A stretch of 64,000 bases of DNA from Bugula neritina. Its lineage: Eukaryota > Bryozoa > Gymnolaemata > Cheilostomatida > Bugulidae. Below, piece after piece: positions 12,160 through 33,665 of this stretch. The stretch covers positions 18,442,281-18,506,280 of the forward strand of contig OZ037767.1 in the NCBI GenBank assembly GCA_964035545.1. Reading direction: 5' to 3'. Position 1 is the stretch's first letter; the number at the start of each line of letters is the position of its first letter. The notes beneath the pieces were generated by a model, which saw only the letters and a program-made list of their open reading frames with translations, was not told the origin of the DNA and searched no databases. The translations under genes and the position numbers were made by a program.

Positions 12160-13260
12160 GTTTAAAATGTATATTTGTTTTTCTTGAGCATAATAATCAT
12201 AATGATGATCATGATGTCCACTTGATGATGATGACGATGACGATGAGATATGATCACTCAGTCTCATAATCATAATGATAATGATGGTCATCATCATCAT
12301 CATGGATGATGCCTGATGGACATCGACATGTAATGATAATACTAATAGTTAAATAAATATAAATAAAATTTGAATAATGAATATGATTCATAATTTTAAT
12401 TTATAATTATCTTTGATATTCTTATTGAATTTAATATTAAATTTTATTATCTTTGCATTATTAAATTTAATTGTTAAATTTGTTATAAATATGATTGTCA
12501 TTATCATTATGACTGTGATTAATATAATTGAGTAATTTTTATTATGATTGATATTATCATTATGATACTGATAGCGATACTGATAGTCATAGTATTAGTT
12601 TCAATAGTTTGATATTCGTATTAAATTTTATATTGATAGTGATACTCATACTGATGCTGAGACTCATGCTTATAGTTATACTGGTACTCAAAGTGAAAGT
12701 AATAGCGATAGTCATACTGATGATGATACTCATAGTGACTAACTCTAAGATTTGAAGTTAATGCTGACAGTGACTGTTAATGTAAGTCTATGACTATGAG
12801 TATCATTGCGATTATAAGTTTTATAGCGATACAATACTGGAAAGTCTAAAGGGAAACCTTTAGTGACAACTTATTTTAGACCAGGATTTAGTTCTTGTTA
12901 CAGCATTTGCTGTTTTAAAATTAGTTATTATATTCTTCCCGCATTTTACGAATTGTTTGTGGCAGAAAACTAGTGTGTAACATGCTTTTCTTAGCTGTAC
13001 CAATACTGACCCTGTCACACCCACTGTCACTGTGATACTGATAGTGTCAGTAATAGTAACACCAATAGTCATAGTCATAGTGATACTGAGAGTCATAGCA
13101 AAACTGAAAGTGAACATGATGCTCATATTCGTACTCACACTAATACTGTTAGTCATAGTGAGTAATACTGGTATTCACACTAATTCATACTGATTAAATT
13201 CGAATTTAATTTTTACTACTAATAGTAATACTTTAGCTATTCGTATAACTATATCTATTG
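12160..13260. repeat. Cryptic hexamer-periodic simple sequence (GATACT/AGTCAT type)
   Basis: About 1 kb dominated by diverged words such as ACTGATAGTGATACTCATAG and ATCATCATCATCATGATGAT. Units are three or six bases long with many substitutions, unlike the clean minisatellites in the introns. Confidence 0.7.
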
Positions 13261-14854
13261 CTAATAGTATTAGTGAATTATGATTATTTCTATAAAAAAT
13301 TATGCGTAAGTTATTAACAAATATTAATTTACATCAGTATTAAATTTAATATAACTTATTAGTAATTATAGTAATTATAACAATGTACTTTATATGTAAA
13401 TTTTGATTTAGGAATTTTGATAAATGTATTTATAGCCTATAATTTAGTTTTACTTAGCTTTTCCAGGACACAAAATGTAATCATAACTTTTCTAGTAAAC
13501 TTTAAAAAGATTTTAAAATTACTTTTGTGTATTTTTATTTTTATTCATTGTAGTTATTGTCCTTTCAGCTACTCATTTAATCAAGTAGGCCTAATGATTA
13601 TAGAGTTATAGTTAAAGTTAAATTTAAAAGTTTGTATTCAATGTTATAACTATTTGTTATTAGATTCAATTTTCGGTTGATAATTATGCTCAAATTTATA
13701 AACTTGTATAAGTATTAGAATTAATACAACATTGTTCGTAACTGTATACGCCTAATTTTACCTAATTAAACATCACAAGTATACTAATAGGTAATACTTT
13801 ATAAGTAACTAGAACATAGTTTTACTCTAAAGTCTAGTAGTAGATAAAGTTGCACTTACTCAGTTTAAGTAAAAATACCTGAGTTAGTTTAATTTCAGAG
13901 TTATCATGATATTTTTGGGTATAATAATAAATTTATGCAAGTGCATTTCCTGTAAGTATAATATTTATATTTGCATTGCTTTTTCTTTATTGGCTTTTTC
14001 CTTATTGGCTATTTGGTTTCTCTTTAATATTTTGGTAAGAAGTGGGATAAAATGAAAAGTCGAACTTGATGGGCTACAATAATTATAATTATAGTTATTA
14101 TAATAATAAAGTAATATATAGGACTAATCACAATAATTTTAATTTTAAAGCACAGTATTCCACCACTTAGAAATTTAATTATAATACTTGAGTTTATGTT
14201 TTAGTTTATGTTTTTTTAAATTAATAATTGTATGAATATTATTAATGTTATTTAACTTTAAGTAAAATACAAGTTTTAATTCAACTATATAATTTTAAAC
14301 CTACCTTAGACAGAGTTGTAATATTTTTTGAAGTTGATTTGTAATTTAATCCCATTCACTTGACTTTTAAGTAGAAGTAAATAAAATATAGCTGTAGTTC
14401 ATACCAGTGAAGTAAAAAGTATGGTTTATTGTGAACATTTTTACTTTCTAAATGCATTTTTTTGATTAACATAATTTGCCCAAGTATTACTCTATGTAAT
14501 GTGTTTTTATTGCCATGATTTCTATGAGTGATTTTAGCTTAAATAAAATGATTTATATTAATATCTCTCTTATCTAAGGTCAAAATAATTTTTCATTTGC
14601 ACTCAGATAAAATTTGCAAGTGATTCAGTGACTAAGTGAGGGCCACTCGATTAGTATTAATCATCATATACTAGAATTTGCATCATATTCTTCAGTTCTT
14701 AACATTATTTCAACTATATGATACAATATGACTTTCAATATGCACTTAACTGCATTTGGAAATCTGCTCGCATATATATTGTAGATTGGCCGAACACATT
14801 GTGGTGCAACGCTGAATAGAACCCTTCAACTTATAGTAAAACACATCTTCCAAA

Positions 14855-17683
14855 ATGCCAAACATAGAAAGTATCCTTTAAAATGCTGCTAATAACTTTA
14901 TCCTAATCATAGCCATAAATTTGGCTCTGTAATTAACTCTTGTTTTATAAATTTTATGGGTTTCACACTTTTAGAAAATTCCAATCAGTGGTTTTTCGGA
15001 TGAAAAATTTTTTTTGTAAATTTTGTTCAGATGTGAAAAATATTTTTAATAAAACTTGAAAGCCATGAAATTAAATAAGTTTTTTATTAACGTATAAATA
15101 ATTATTTTTTAATATTCTTCAACTTTAAATGTATTGAAAACTAGATGTCTATACTCTGTGTGGTTATTAATTATTGTTGTTTAGTCTTCGATTTTTCAGT
15201 AAACCAACTTCATATTTACATTAAGGGGTTTTCAAAGTATAAGACAGGATTAGAATTCACTGAAGTTATTCCTTAGCAGCTCTTTCCAGAGGAATTATTT
15301 AATTTAAAGTTTGCTGCAAAAGATCTAGAGAGAAATGCAAAGAAGTCTGAAAAATCAGAAAGGGAAGAAAAAGTGAAATTGAAAAAGGTAGGTGTCAAAT
15401 TGTGCCAGTGTTTATATAGAGGGTCAGCAACCTAATGAAAAGCTGAACATCTTGCTAGCCTGTTGAACATGAAGCTGATTGTATACAGAGTATGAGTAGG
15501 GCTGTGGAATTGTCTCACCGTGTACTATCTAGTAGTGAGTACACAAATATAGGTCTAGGTTCTGAAATCGTACTTGAGTCGTATCTGTTGGCCAACGATT
15601 AGTGGACGGTAGCTGGTTGCAGTGTAGTTATCAGTATAATTAGTGTGACTTGTGGTGTTAATGTACAATAATTTATATTGGTGCTCAGAACTACCTGCAC
15701 TGCAGCTGTTATAGTCCTTGCATTTTAGTAATTTTGGCTTACAGCTCTTTCACTGTGACTAGCACTAACTAATGCTTGGTTGCTGGTTTTTCTGCAAGAA
15801 AGTAAAGTGTAGCTGCTTGTTTGTACACAAACTTTTTAATACTAGAATATAATAACTATACTGTATCTCCATTTTTATTAATCCTGTTCCTAAAATTAGT
15901 TATCTTCTTTTTTCTACTGATAATAGTTTTTTATATAATGAGGAATTATTCTGTTATATGATAATTATATTATTTAAATATTAAATAAATCATGAATTGA
16001 ACGTGTTACTAACTTCTGAAAACAATTGGAAATTTAAAGGAGTTGCTGATAATACAATCCTGTGCAAGTTAGTAGATTGTGTGTTTCGACCCAATGCTAT
16101 TTACTTTGAAAGAAAGACAACTCCTACTATTCTTTGGAAAAAAGTTGCAAAGTTGTCAGTGCAGTTTAGAGTATAGATCTACTTATAATATGTAATAACA
16201 TAATCAAATTTTTATATATTTATGGCTTCATTTTTGTATCAATAAGAAATTCAACAGCATTACTTTCGTCACAGGTTAAACTATTGTTGTGAATATCGGT
16301 TAGTGTCACTGTGATTACTATATGAATATGTGCTTTCTAATGCACGAATCTCTCTGTTTCTAGGCGATACAAAAAGGAAACATGGAAGGTGCAAAGATTC
16401 ACGCAGAAAATGCAATCAGACAAAAGAATCAAGCACTCAACTATCGACGAATGAGTGCTCGTATAGATGCTGTCGCTGCCAGAGTTCAGACTGCTGTCAC
16501 AACTAAACAAGTCACCAAGTCCATGGGAGGAGTAGTGAAGAGCATGGAGTCAGCAATGAGGTCAATGAACTTGGAACAGGTAGTCAACACTGTCTATTCA
16601 CAGTGCACCCTCAACTCCCTAATATAACTTCTTCTGTATCCACTCTCCCCACTATAACCAAATCTGTATCCACACTCCCCCCTATAACTTATTTTGTATC
16701 CACTCTCCCCCTATAACCTGTTCTGTATTCACTCTCACCACTATAACTTATTCTGTATCCACTCTCCCCCCCCTATAACCTGTTCTGTATCCACTTTCCC
16801 CACTACCAACCTATTGTTATAGTGGGATCCTCTATTACATAACTATTCACATTTGGCTGCTGTAGTTAATTCCTTGTTGTATTCTGTTGAAACTACCAAA
16901 ATATGTTTACCTTCATTAACAAAGAGCTGTTTCCTCTAACACCAGGATGTCTCTAGGAAAGTTGCCATGGTTACTGTAACTATTTCTGATATTGGGAAAT
17001 CTCTGAATAATTTTCAATGGAAAGAGACTCACTAGAATATTGTGTAATATGTATGTCTGTGTGTCTCCAACGTGTAACTTTGAGTACTAGTTGCACCATT
17101 TCTCACTCAAGTTGGTTGCCAGTATAAAATCATATACACCTTATGTTTTGTGATTGCGGCACAGGACCTATATGCAAGAGTAATCCCTGCACCTTGATAA
17201 ATCAACAGTACATTACCAACATCTGTTTCTCTTTGTCACCTACCCTTAGCTCTTCTGTTCCCTTTAAATATCATAGTAGCCTTAGCTCTTCTGTTTTCTT
17301 TAGATATCCCAGCTAATGGACAGGTTTGAGACTCAGTTTGAGAATCTGGACGTGCAGAGTCAGGTGATGGAGAACACTATGATGGCCTCCTCCACTCTAA
17401 CCACTCCCCAGGGAGAGGTTGATGCGCTGATGTCAGAGGCAGCTGACGAGGCAGGGTAAGTGTTGGTTTCTTACCTCCTTGTGACAAGAGATTGCTGTCT
17501 GTTAGCTAATACTCCACTCACTCAGACTATAATTAAGCTGTGGTTATGTTGTCTTTTGGTACTTTTAGTATTGAGCTGAACATGGAGCTGCCTTCAAGTG
17601 CTACATCCACAGTCGGGGCGAGCGCTCAGTCCACCGAACAAGATGAACTATCACAGAGATTACAAAGGCTAAGGAACGTCTAG
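14855..17683 (+). CDS. CHMP1: Charged multivesicular body protein 1 (ESCRT-III)
   Basis: Exons 14855-14870, 15290-15387, 16364-16579, 17304-17455, 17569-17683 join in phase to 198 residues, matching animal CHMP1 (about 196-199). The N-terminus reads [18 protein letters not shown], the basic first helix; the central part reads [17 protein letters not shown] and [13 protein letters not shown]; the C-terminus has the MIT-interacting motif [17 protein letters not shown]1 proteins are late ESCRT-III subunits that polymerise on membranes and recruit VPS4 and IST1 in multivesicular body formation, cytokinesis and envelope sealing. The 16-nt first coding exon (MPNIE, donor GTATCC) is the weakest call; it was chosen because it gives the right phase and length. 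A or B paralogue status was not resolved. Confidence 0.93.
16612..16815 (+). repeat. About 28-bp tandem repeat in CHMP1 intron 3
   Basis: Six to seven copies containing TATAACYTRTTCTGTATCCA followed by a CTCTCCCC pyrimidine block, starting 33 bp after the donor at 16580. Confidence 0.85.
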
Positions 17684-18009
17684 ACTCACCCTTTCTCTGG
17701 GTTTAGTTCTAAATCAGAATCATAACATGCTGTATTTTATATCATATAAAGTTATGCCACACCCTACTGGTTTATTTTATTTAGGATATTATATTTTTAT
17801 TGTTTGTATAATTATAAGTATATTGTGGTTATGAGTAAATGCGATGTATTATGTGGGAAGAAATATTATATTATGTGCTTATAAACCCAGCTATGTTGGG
17901 AATACAACTGAATGTTTATTGTTGGTATTTTAATAATATCGTAAATAGTATTTACATAATATTAAAACTTGATGTACTGTGATTCAATACTGATGTTATC
18001 CAAATTGTC

Positions 18010-18015
18010 AATAAA
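18010..18015 (+). terminator. CHMP1 polyadenylation signal
   Basis: Canonical AATAAA about 330 bp after the CHMP1 stop, before a TG/T-rich stretch. Confidence 0.6.
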
Positions 18016-18029
18016 TGCAAAATAATTCA

Positions 18030-19250
18030 CTCTAATTGAGTCAAAGGTTCTCTTGCCAAAGAAATTGCTTAGTTTCAGAATCTTTATTCAGAAATACTTC
18101 CACCAGATACCACCAGCAGTAACTTATATTAGTAGTCTTTATTTTCAAACTAAAACCCAAGCAGTGAACCCAATGTTCTTGCGCTGTTCATCAGTGTGGG
18201 TTTCCACCTGGTCTTACATAACCATTGTCTAGGCCCTAGGATATATGAACCCTGAAATACCAATATGCAAGCTGTGACTCATTATTTGGTGGTGTATTGT
18301 TTTAATGACATTATTATATATAATAATAGTGTGTGAACAAACCCGTAATCCAAATGTGCATGAACGGTTGTAACATTCATATAAAAAAACACACTGCAGA
18401 AACTTGCTTAAATAAACTAATATTTTACTGAAGCCATGTTCCTGTCTATCTGTTATAAGGGTTTATTGAACTATCCAATCAGCTTTGGCATCCAGCTGGC
18501 TAAGTAACTTATAGTCTATTAATCCTTGCCAGCATCATGGTGACAAAGCAACTTCACATCTATGTTGCAATATGTAAAATATTGTTTTTTTACAAAGCAA
18601 TGACAATGTAGTATTTTATTGTTTAAATTAATTTGTTATATATTCCTAACCAAATTGTTTTGCGTGTTCGGCAACACGTAGCACTGAAATTATATAAGCA
18701 TTAATTATTCAAACTAACGTATAACTCGAACATAATCTGTTGCAATGTTAATCTAATATACAAGAGTATCCTGACCTCTAATAACAGCTATAGTGCTATA
18801 GGAAACTGATTTATATGTAAGTAACTTAAATTCAAGACTTACAGACATGATCTACTTCAACACTGTCAAAATATTCTAAAAAACATAAACTTTAAAAAAG
18901 TAGCATTAAGGCATCGATTTTTACAGGCATGTGATTATCAAATGTATTTTCCAACGTAAAGGTTTAGAAAATTTACTAGTTGTCACATACATCATACTCT
19001 AATATAGATATTAAAGCAGTTTCTAGGCAATGAAAGCCTTCAAAAATTATTGAAAGAATGTACAAAAATAAATTTAAAATTCATAACCTAGAGAAACATT
19101 GTTAACAAATATTTTGTGCTTACAGCAAGTGGAGTGTAGTTTTTCATCAGAAAGTGGGCGCGGCAGTTTGCTTTAACATAGGCTCGAGTTTTACATTTAG
19201 CGTGTGCAGCTACGGAATAATACTATAATTACTTGGCTCACAGGCTCATT
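18030..19250. other. Intergenic region CHMP1-catalase
   Basis: AT-rich DNA with no supported gene. It leads into the catalase promoter around 19,260-19,450. Confidence 0.6.
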
Positions 19251-19289
19251 ATGCCTACGACCGTAGTTACTTTTCCGGGATTTTCTGCT

Positions 19290-19346
19290 CACGTGACCAA
19301 TCAACCGACCTGGTTGATTGGTTTTGCAATCACACCTGTATTTAAA
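19290..19346 (+). promoter_or_regulatory. Catalase promoter: E-box, CCAAT palindrome, TATA-like box
   Basis: CACGTG at 19290-19295 is followed by CCAATCAACC at 19297-19306 and its exact inverse GGTTGATTGG at 19312-19321, so two CCAAT boxes face each other across a 5-bp spacer. TATTTAAA follows at 19339-19346, about 140 bp before the catalase ATG. A 72-bp 5'UTR intron (GTAAGC at 19379 to CCAG at 19450) is plausible. The motifs are seen directly; their use as NF-Y and bHLH-zip sites is inference. Confidence 0.6.
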
Positions 19347-19483
19347 CCGTTGCTGGCTTATGTGCACCCACTATTAATGTAAGCATTGTTGCTACGACTG
19401 GCTGCAGATTATCCACTATAACTTAGTATTTACATAATATTTTTTTCCAGCGTGCTAAAACTTTTGCCACAATCAATATCATA

Positions 19484-29086
<9,603 letters not shown>

Positions 29087-29823
29087 ATAGGACAAATATT
29101 CGGGTTAGTATGATGTAATTACATGTTCTCTTATGGAATCACTTCCATATCACGGTGGTGGTAGCGCTTTTCCTTGCCTCATCTTCTCATGAATATCACT
29201 CTGGTAGACCAGGGAGTTTATTTGCTGCTTAAATAAGCTGGATTTTGTAAAACTATTTATAAGCACAGAACTCTTAATGGTCCAGTGACAAGATGAGACT
29301 TTATTGCACTGGTAGTCTGTCTTAACTGGGTTTTAAATATAATTATTGAATGTATATTTTTCACTAACAAGTCATAATTGATAGTTGAACTGGGTAATTA
29401 TTTTGTCAACACTGCGAATGATGGCTTGGCATTTGGAAAGTAAATGGTGCTGGGTTTGTGGTATAACATGGGGCAACCTGTACATACGTATGCTTACAGG
29501 GTTTGTATGCTGTGCATCACTATTTCCACTATTGTATGTGCTGTTTTAGACAAAGTCTAACATCTGAGACATGACATTAAAGACTGCAGGCTAAGGCCAC
29601 TGGAGCTTTCCTCACATTCTAAATAATCCAATTCTATTTCATGTTGGTTATGAAGGGATATAGTCATACCGTTGATTTTATGGTTCTAAATTATTCAAAC
29701 TTGATTTTATTGTTATGATTGTTAAGAGTATACAAATTACTCATCAGTTATCATTTATTTACATGGTGACTGCATTTTGCTATGATGCATGATTTTATAG
29801 ACGAAATTGTTCATAATATATTA

Positions 29824-29829
29824 AATAAA
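29824..29829 (+). terminator. Candidate catalase polyadenylation signal
   Basis: First canonical AATAAA downstream of the catalase stop (738 bp). Stretch 29087-30272 holds nothing else recognised; it is the shared 3' space of the convergent catalase and MRPL21 genes. Confidence 0.4.
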
Positions 29830-30272
29830 ATACTTCAAACTAAAATATATTTACATCACTTTACTGTTCATACATATAACTGTAAAAGTTAACCATAACA
29901 CGCACTAAACAAAAATTACATGACAGATTTGCCCAGCCACCTGTGTGTAGAGAGCATTAATGTTCATATCAAGAGTTGCCTTTTCTTAGTGTGAAGTGAA
30001 GCTGAAGGGAATAAGTAAAGTACGGAGCATCAGGCATCTAATATTTAAGTTGGTTACTGCCTTCGCCTGTAGACTATACATTGCCACTGTAAAGTTAATT
30101 CTTTGAGACCAGGAGAAGATAACAATTAATTTACTTACACTACAAAACTGCCCAATGTTTTAAAATATATTACTTCTGATGGGCTGAAAATTTTTTTATG
30201 GTAATTCATTCCATCAGTAATTAATGTTTATGTACACACAGTGAGCTCTAAGCAATGTTTATGTCTGTGATT

Positions 30273-33200
30273 TCAGTCTACATCATCCTCTACTTCACTG
30301 ACTTCTATGCTATTGATCCGTATAACGGTGAGAAAGTCCTGTATTACTACAACAGAATATTATTATATGTAACACTAAAGAGTACTACATCCAACACTAC
30401 AGAGTACTACATGTAATACTACAGAGTACTACATGTAATACTACAAAGCACTACATGTAACACTACAGAGTACTACATGTAATAATACAGAGTACAACAT
30501 GTAACACTACAGAGTACAACAGAATAAGAAGTACTGAAACTTACATCTCAACTTCTTGACGCCTTTCCTTCTAATGAAGTAGAACCATATTTTTCTGTGA
30601 CTTAAAGTTTTCTCTACTACTGTTGCTTCTACTCTGACATTGCTGCAAATAATTGTACATTATTATATTCTAACCCAAAGTGAATATAATAACTATACGC
30701 AGCACATATTCTAGTACAATCAAATCAAATACCAATATATTCAAGTAGCATTCAGTCTGTTTATAGCAAAGTCCAGGGAGCAGCAATGACTTAAATACAA
30801 GGTTGGTGGTTTGAATCTCAGTAAGTTATTGGTGTTGTTATGAGAAGCACTCAGATATACTTGCTTGTTTGCAACAATAGAAAACAAATTTAGCTCATTA
30901 AAAATCCTTTCCAATCAGAGGTTCTCACAGGGATGCAGACTATAAACTCACAGGAGCGTTATTAAATGGAGAGAAAACCTATATATCTGAGAACACATAC
31001 TTTAAAAGAGGTCGTCCAATCATGGTGAAGTCTTTTCCTCCAACTAGCAGTACCTTAAACACGAATCAGTGGATGATTAGAGCCATTGTGGGTGGCCAGA
31101 TATATTTTCAGCAATATAGCAATAAGTTGAAGCAAAAACACGTTACCTTCTCTATGCATATTCTGTCCCCCACATCTGGAAACCGTCTGTTAGTACGAAT
31201 GAGTAACAGGTCTTCGGTTGTGACCTTGAACTGATGACCCCCGATGTATATCACGGCAAACAACCTCCCGTGTGAATTATGTGATATCTGCTCATTGATT
31301 CTGTCTGCCACTCCTGTCACCAGACAACATGTGCTTTAAGGTTCTACAGTCTTAGAAGTGATGACTATACATTAATTATAACTCATTGTGGAGTTGTCTC
31401 CCTGAATTCATATAGACTACGAACTCACACGACGTATAATACATCCTTATCAAGTAATTTACTTGCATAATATTAACTATTTGACTCGTACTATCAAGTA
31501 CTCGACAGATAAAACACCTAATCTGTGGGTACAACTCCGCACTAAGATAACGAAGTCACACTACAACAGCTAGAGCTATGCACGAATTAGCCTCATTGCT
31601 TTGAGGTGAACTAAAAAACCTTAAATCTACTGATTACAGCCATTAATTATCATAAGAGCTGAGTCTAAGTCAAGTCATCATCCAAGCCAAAATACTAAAT
31701 CAACTTCAAGTTGAGTATAACAACTACTTGAGTAGACAGGAATAAGTTTGATATTACTTAAATGCAAGGGAACAGAAAGAGATATAAATACACCATTGAA
31801 TTGCATGTAAATAATAGTAATGATGAGTAGTTGCATACTTCTATTAAATCTAATAAAAAACTAGCCTCAGTTTCCGTTATTCTACAACTAATGTTGATTA
31901 ATATCTAGTTCAAAGTAATATATAAATAAAATGAGTTGCTGTAATAACAAGTTAAATCTGCATTAGAGACCATTGGGTCATTGTAAAATAATCAAACTTT
32001 TATTCAAGTTATTATTTTATGCTGAATATAATTCAGTCCAATCACTCCAATGCTTATTTTAATAAATAAAACAGTGAATGAATTCAACTTGTATAACGAT
32101 CCATAACTTGCAACAAGTTAATTAGAAATTTAAAGTCACGTGAAGTTGAGTTAAAGCATCCTAAGTTACAGTGACTCCAAGCTAGCTCTAGCTATTATTA
32201 AGGCCCCATACCATGTGTAGAAGGTGTGACAATATGAGAGCTAGATTCTTCTAGACTCAAACTGTTGACAACAGATGTTGAGTTGTGACGATTACCGGGG
32301 ATTCTCCTTTGGAAATCCGCTGCAGTAGTTGAGAAAGAACTTTTTTCTAAGTCTACAGAAAATTAAAAATATAAATTTAATAGGACGTTATTAGATGATA
32401 GTTTTCCTGCATCATTTAAACTACGTAATAACCACAGATGACTTCTATAATTCACATGAGTTCAACAAAAATTAAGTAGTAGTACAGCTAATAGTAATCA
32501 TACCATACAATTAAAGTTAACACTTATAGTTTGTTAGTTGCAAGTTCTGTAATCAGCAAATCACTAAAATTCAATGTCGGCACTAATCGATGTAACTTAC
32601 AGATTTACTTACTTAGTTCTGTAAGTTAAATGACCGTTCAACTGAAATTACAACCACCCAAATCCAATAAAACTCAATTATCAATATGAATATGAATATG
32701 CACCAGATCAGTAAAACTAAAAGTAAAATTTAAGGAAAGTATTTACTTTTAGTGTTACTATTAGTATTAGTATTATCAATAGTATTACTATTACTATTAG
32801 GGCCTACTAAGTATTAATTTAAATTACATTTACAATTAGTGAAATAATATAGCAATTGTTATTGTATAGTAAATGTAATTATAATATTTACCACTTATAA
32901 CTATTCATCGATAGTAAATAGTAATACTATTAGTACTGGTAGTAGTACCACTTACACTACCTGTATTCAGTACTGTACTAGTACTACTTGTTCTAATTCA
33001 GTAATTGTAATACTTATACTAATACTAATACTATTAGTATTACTCTATTAGTATTACTATTAGTATTAGTATTACTATCACTATCAGTATTACTATTAAT
33101 ATTATTCTAATTATTACCAACTACTGTTACATTTAGCTTTACTGATTAGTAATTACTTTTAACACATCAGTGATTACCGAAAGTGAATGATATTGATAGT

Positions 33201-33473
33201 GATTAACAGTCACACTCGCAGTGATACTGATTACTCTTACAGTTACACTTACAGTTAGTGTTACTGATCTCATTCAAATTGAAATTGCAAATTAAAATCA
33301 GAATGAAAATGTTACGCTAAACTAAAGTTACCATCTACATTTTATTCACAGTGAAAACAACACATACGGGTTATAGAAGGCAGTTGCATTGCTTTGGCAG
33401 CATCTTTTGACCAAAAACTATAGTTAAAAGCAGTCCGAGAGCAAAATCTCTTTAATGATCGTAAACATGCCAT
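30273..33473 (-). CDS. MRPL21: Mitochondrial ribosomal protein bL21m
   Basis: Minus-strand exons 33473-33368, 32352-32212, 31313-31147, 31053-31001, 30642-30545, 30346-30273 join in phase to 212 residues (human about 205). The start MACLRSLKRFCSRTAF is a typical Arg/Ser-rich, acid-poor mitochondrial presequence. The L21 core reads FAVIYIGGHQFKVTTEDLLL, then DVGDRICIEK, VLLVGGKDFTMIGRPLL, VEATVVEKT, and ends LTVIRINSIEV. Predicted role: large-subunit protein of the mitochondrial ribosome, contacting rRNA. An Asn/Ser-rich insert (about residues 36-80) between presequence and core is not diagnostic. The gene is divergent from CSTF2 and convergent with catalase. Intron 30347-30544 is a minisatellite. 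Confidence 0.94.
30350..30530. repeat. 22-bp tandem repeat in MRPL21 last intron
   Basis: About eight units containing AGTACTACATGTAACACTAC. It fills the 198-bp intron between exons 30642-30545 and 30346-30273. Confidence 0.85.
30775..30860 (+). other. Possible tRNA-derived SINE fragment (B-box-like)
   Basis: GGTGGTTTGAATCTCAG matches a pol III B box loosely and lies in an MRPL21 intron. No clear A box or poly(A) tail is seen. Low confidence. Confidence 0.25.
32745..33280. repeat. Cryptic TAGTAT/TACTAT simple sequence in MRPL21 intron 1
   Basis: Diverged 3- and 6-base periodic words (AGTATTACTATTAGTATTAG and GTGATTAACAGTCACACTCG types), similar to those near the zinc-finger/CHMP1 intergenic region. 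Confidence 0.65.
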
Positions 33474-33665
33474 TTTTTTTCCGGAAATGCAAACATAAAT
33501 CTCAAACTTGGCTGCTGTTATATAAACGAATATTATAATAAATTTTTATAACAAAACAAGACTCAAACCTAATTTTAATTTTTAGAATTATTTTAAACAT
33601 GCTTTTGACAAACAACTATAAAGTAGTTCATGAAAAGACTTTTTTGACAAGAGTTACTTTTCAAG
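33474..33665. promoter_or_regulatory. Bidirectional promoter MRPL21/CSTF2
   Basis: Only 192 bp separate the two start codons of the divergent genes. A palindromic ETS-type site TTCCGGAA lies at 33479-33486, just upstream of the MRPL21 ATG. No TATA box was recognised. Promoter function is inferred from gene arrangement. Confidence 0.6.

Larger units (their letters stand above)
10080..14854. other. Intergenic AT-rich region without recognised genes
   Basis: About 4.8 kb between the 5' side of the zinc-finger gene and CHMP1. It has only short open frames with no family resemblance. Around 11,430-11,930 there is a less AT-rich patch with GCGCCATTTTGTGCGC that could belong to a promoter. Stretches of cryptic GTA/GAT hexamer repeats occur near 11,140-11,260 and 12,160-13,260. 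Confidence 0.7.

Noticed and set aside
18140-18215. Possible minus-strand terminal exon (VETHTDEQRKNIGFTAWVLV) followed by AATAAA
   Set aside because: Weak acceptor without a pyrimidine tract, no upstream exon found, no family resemblance.
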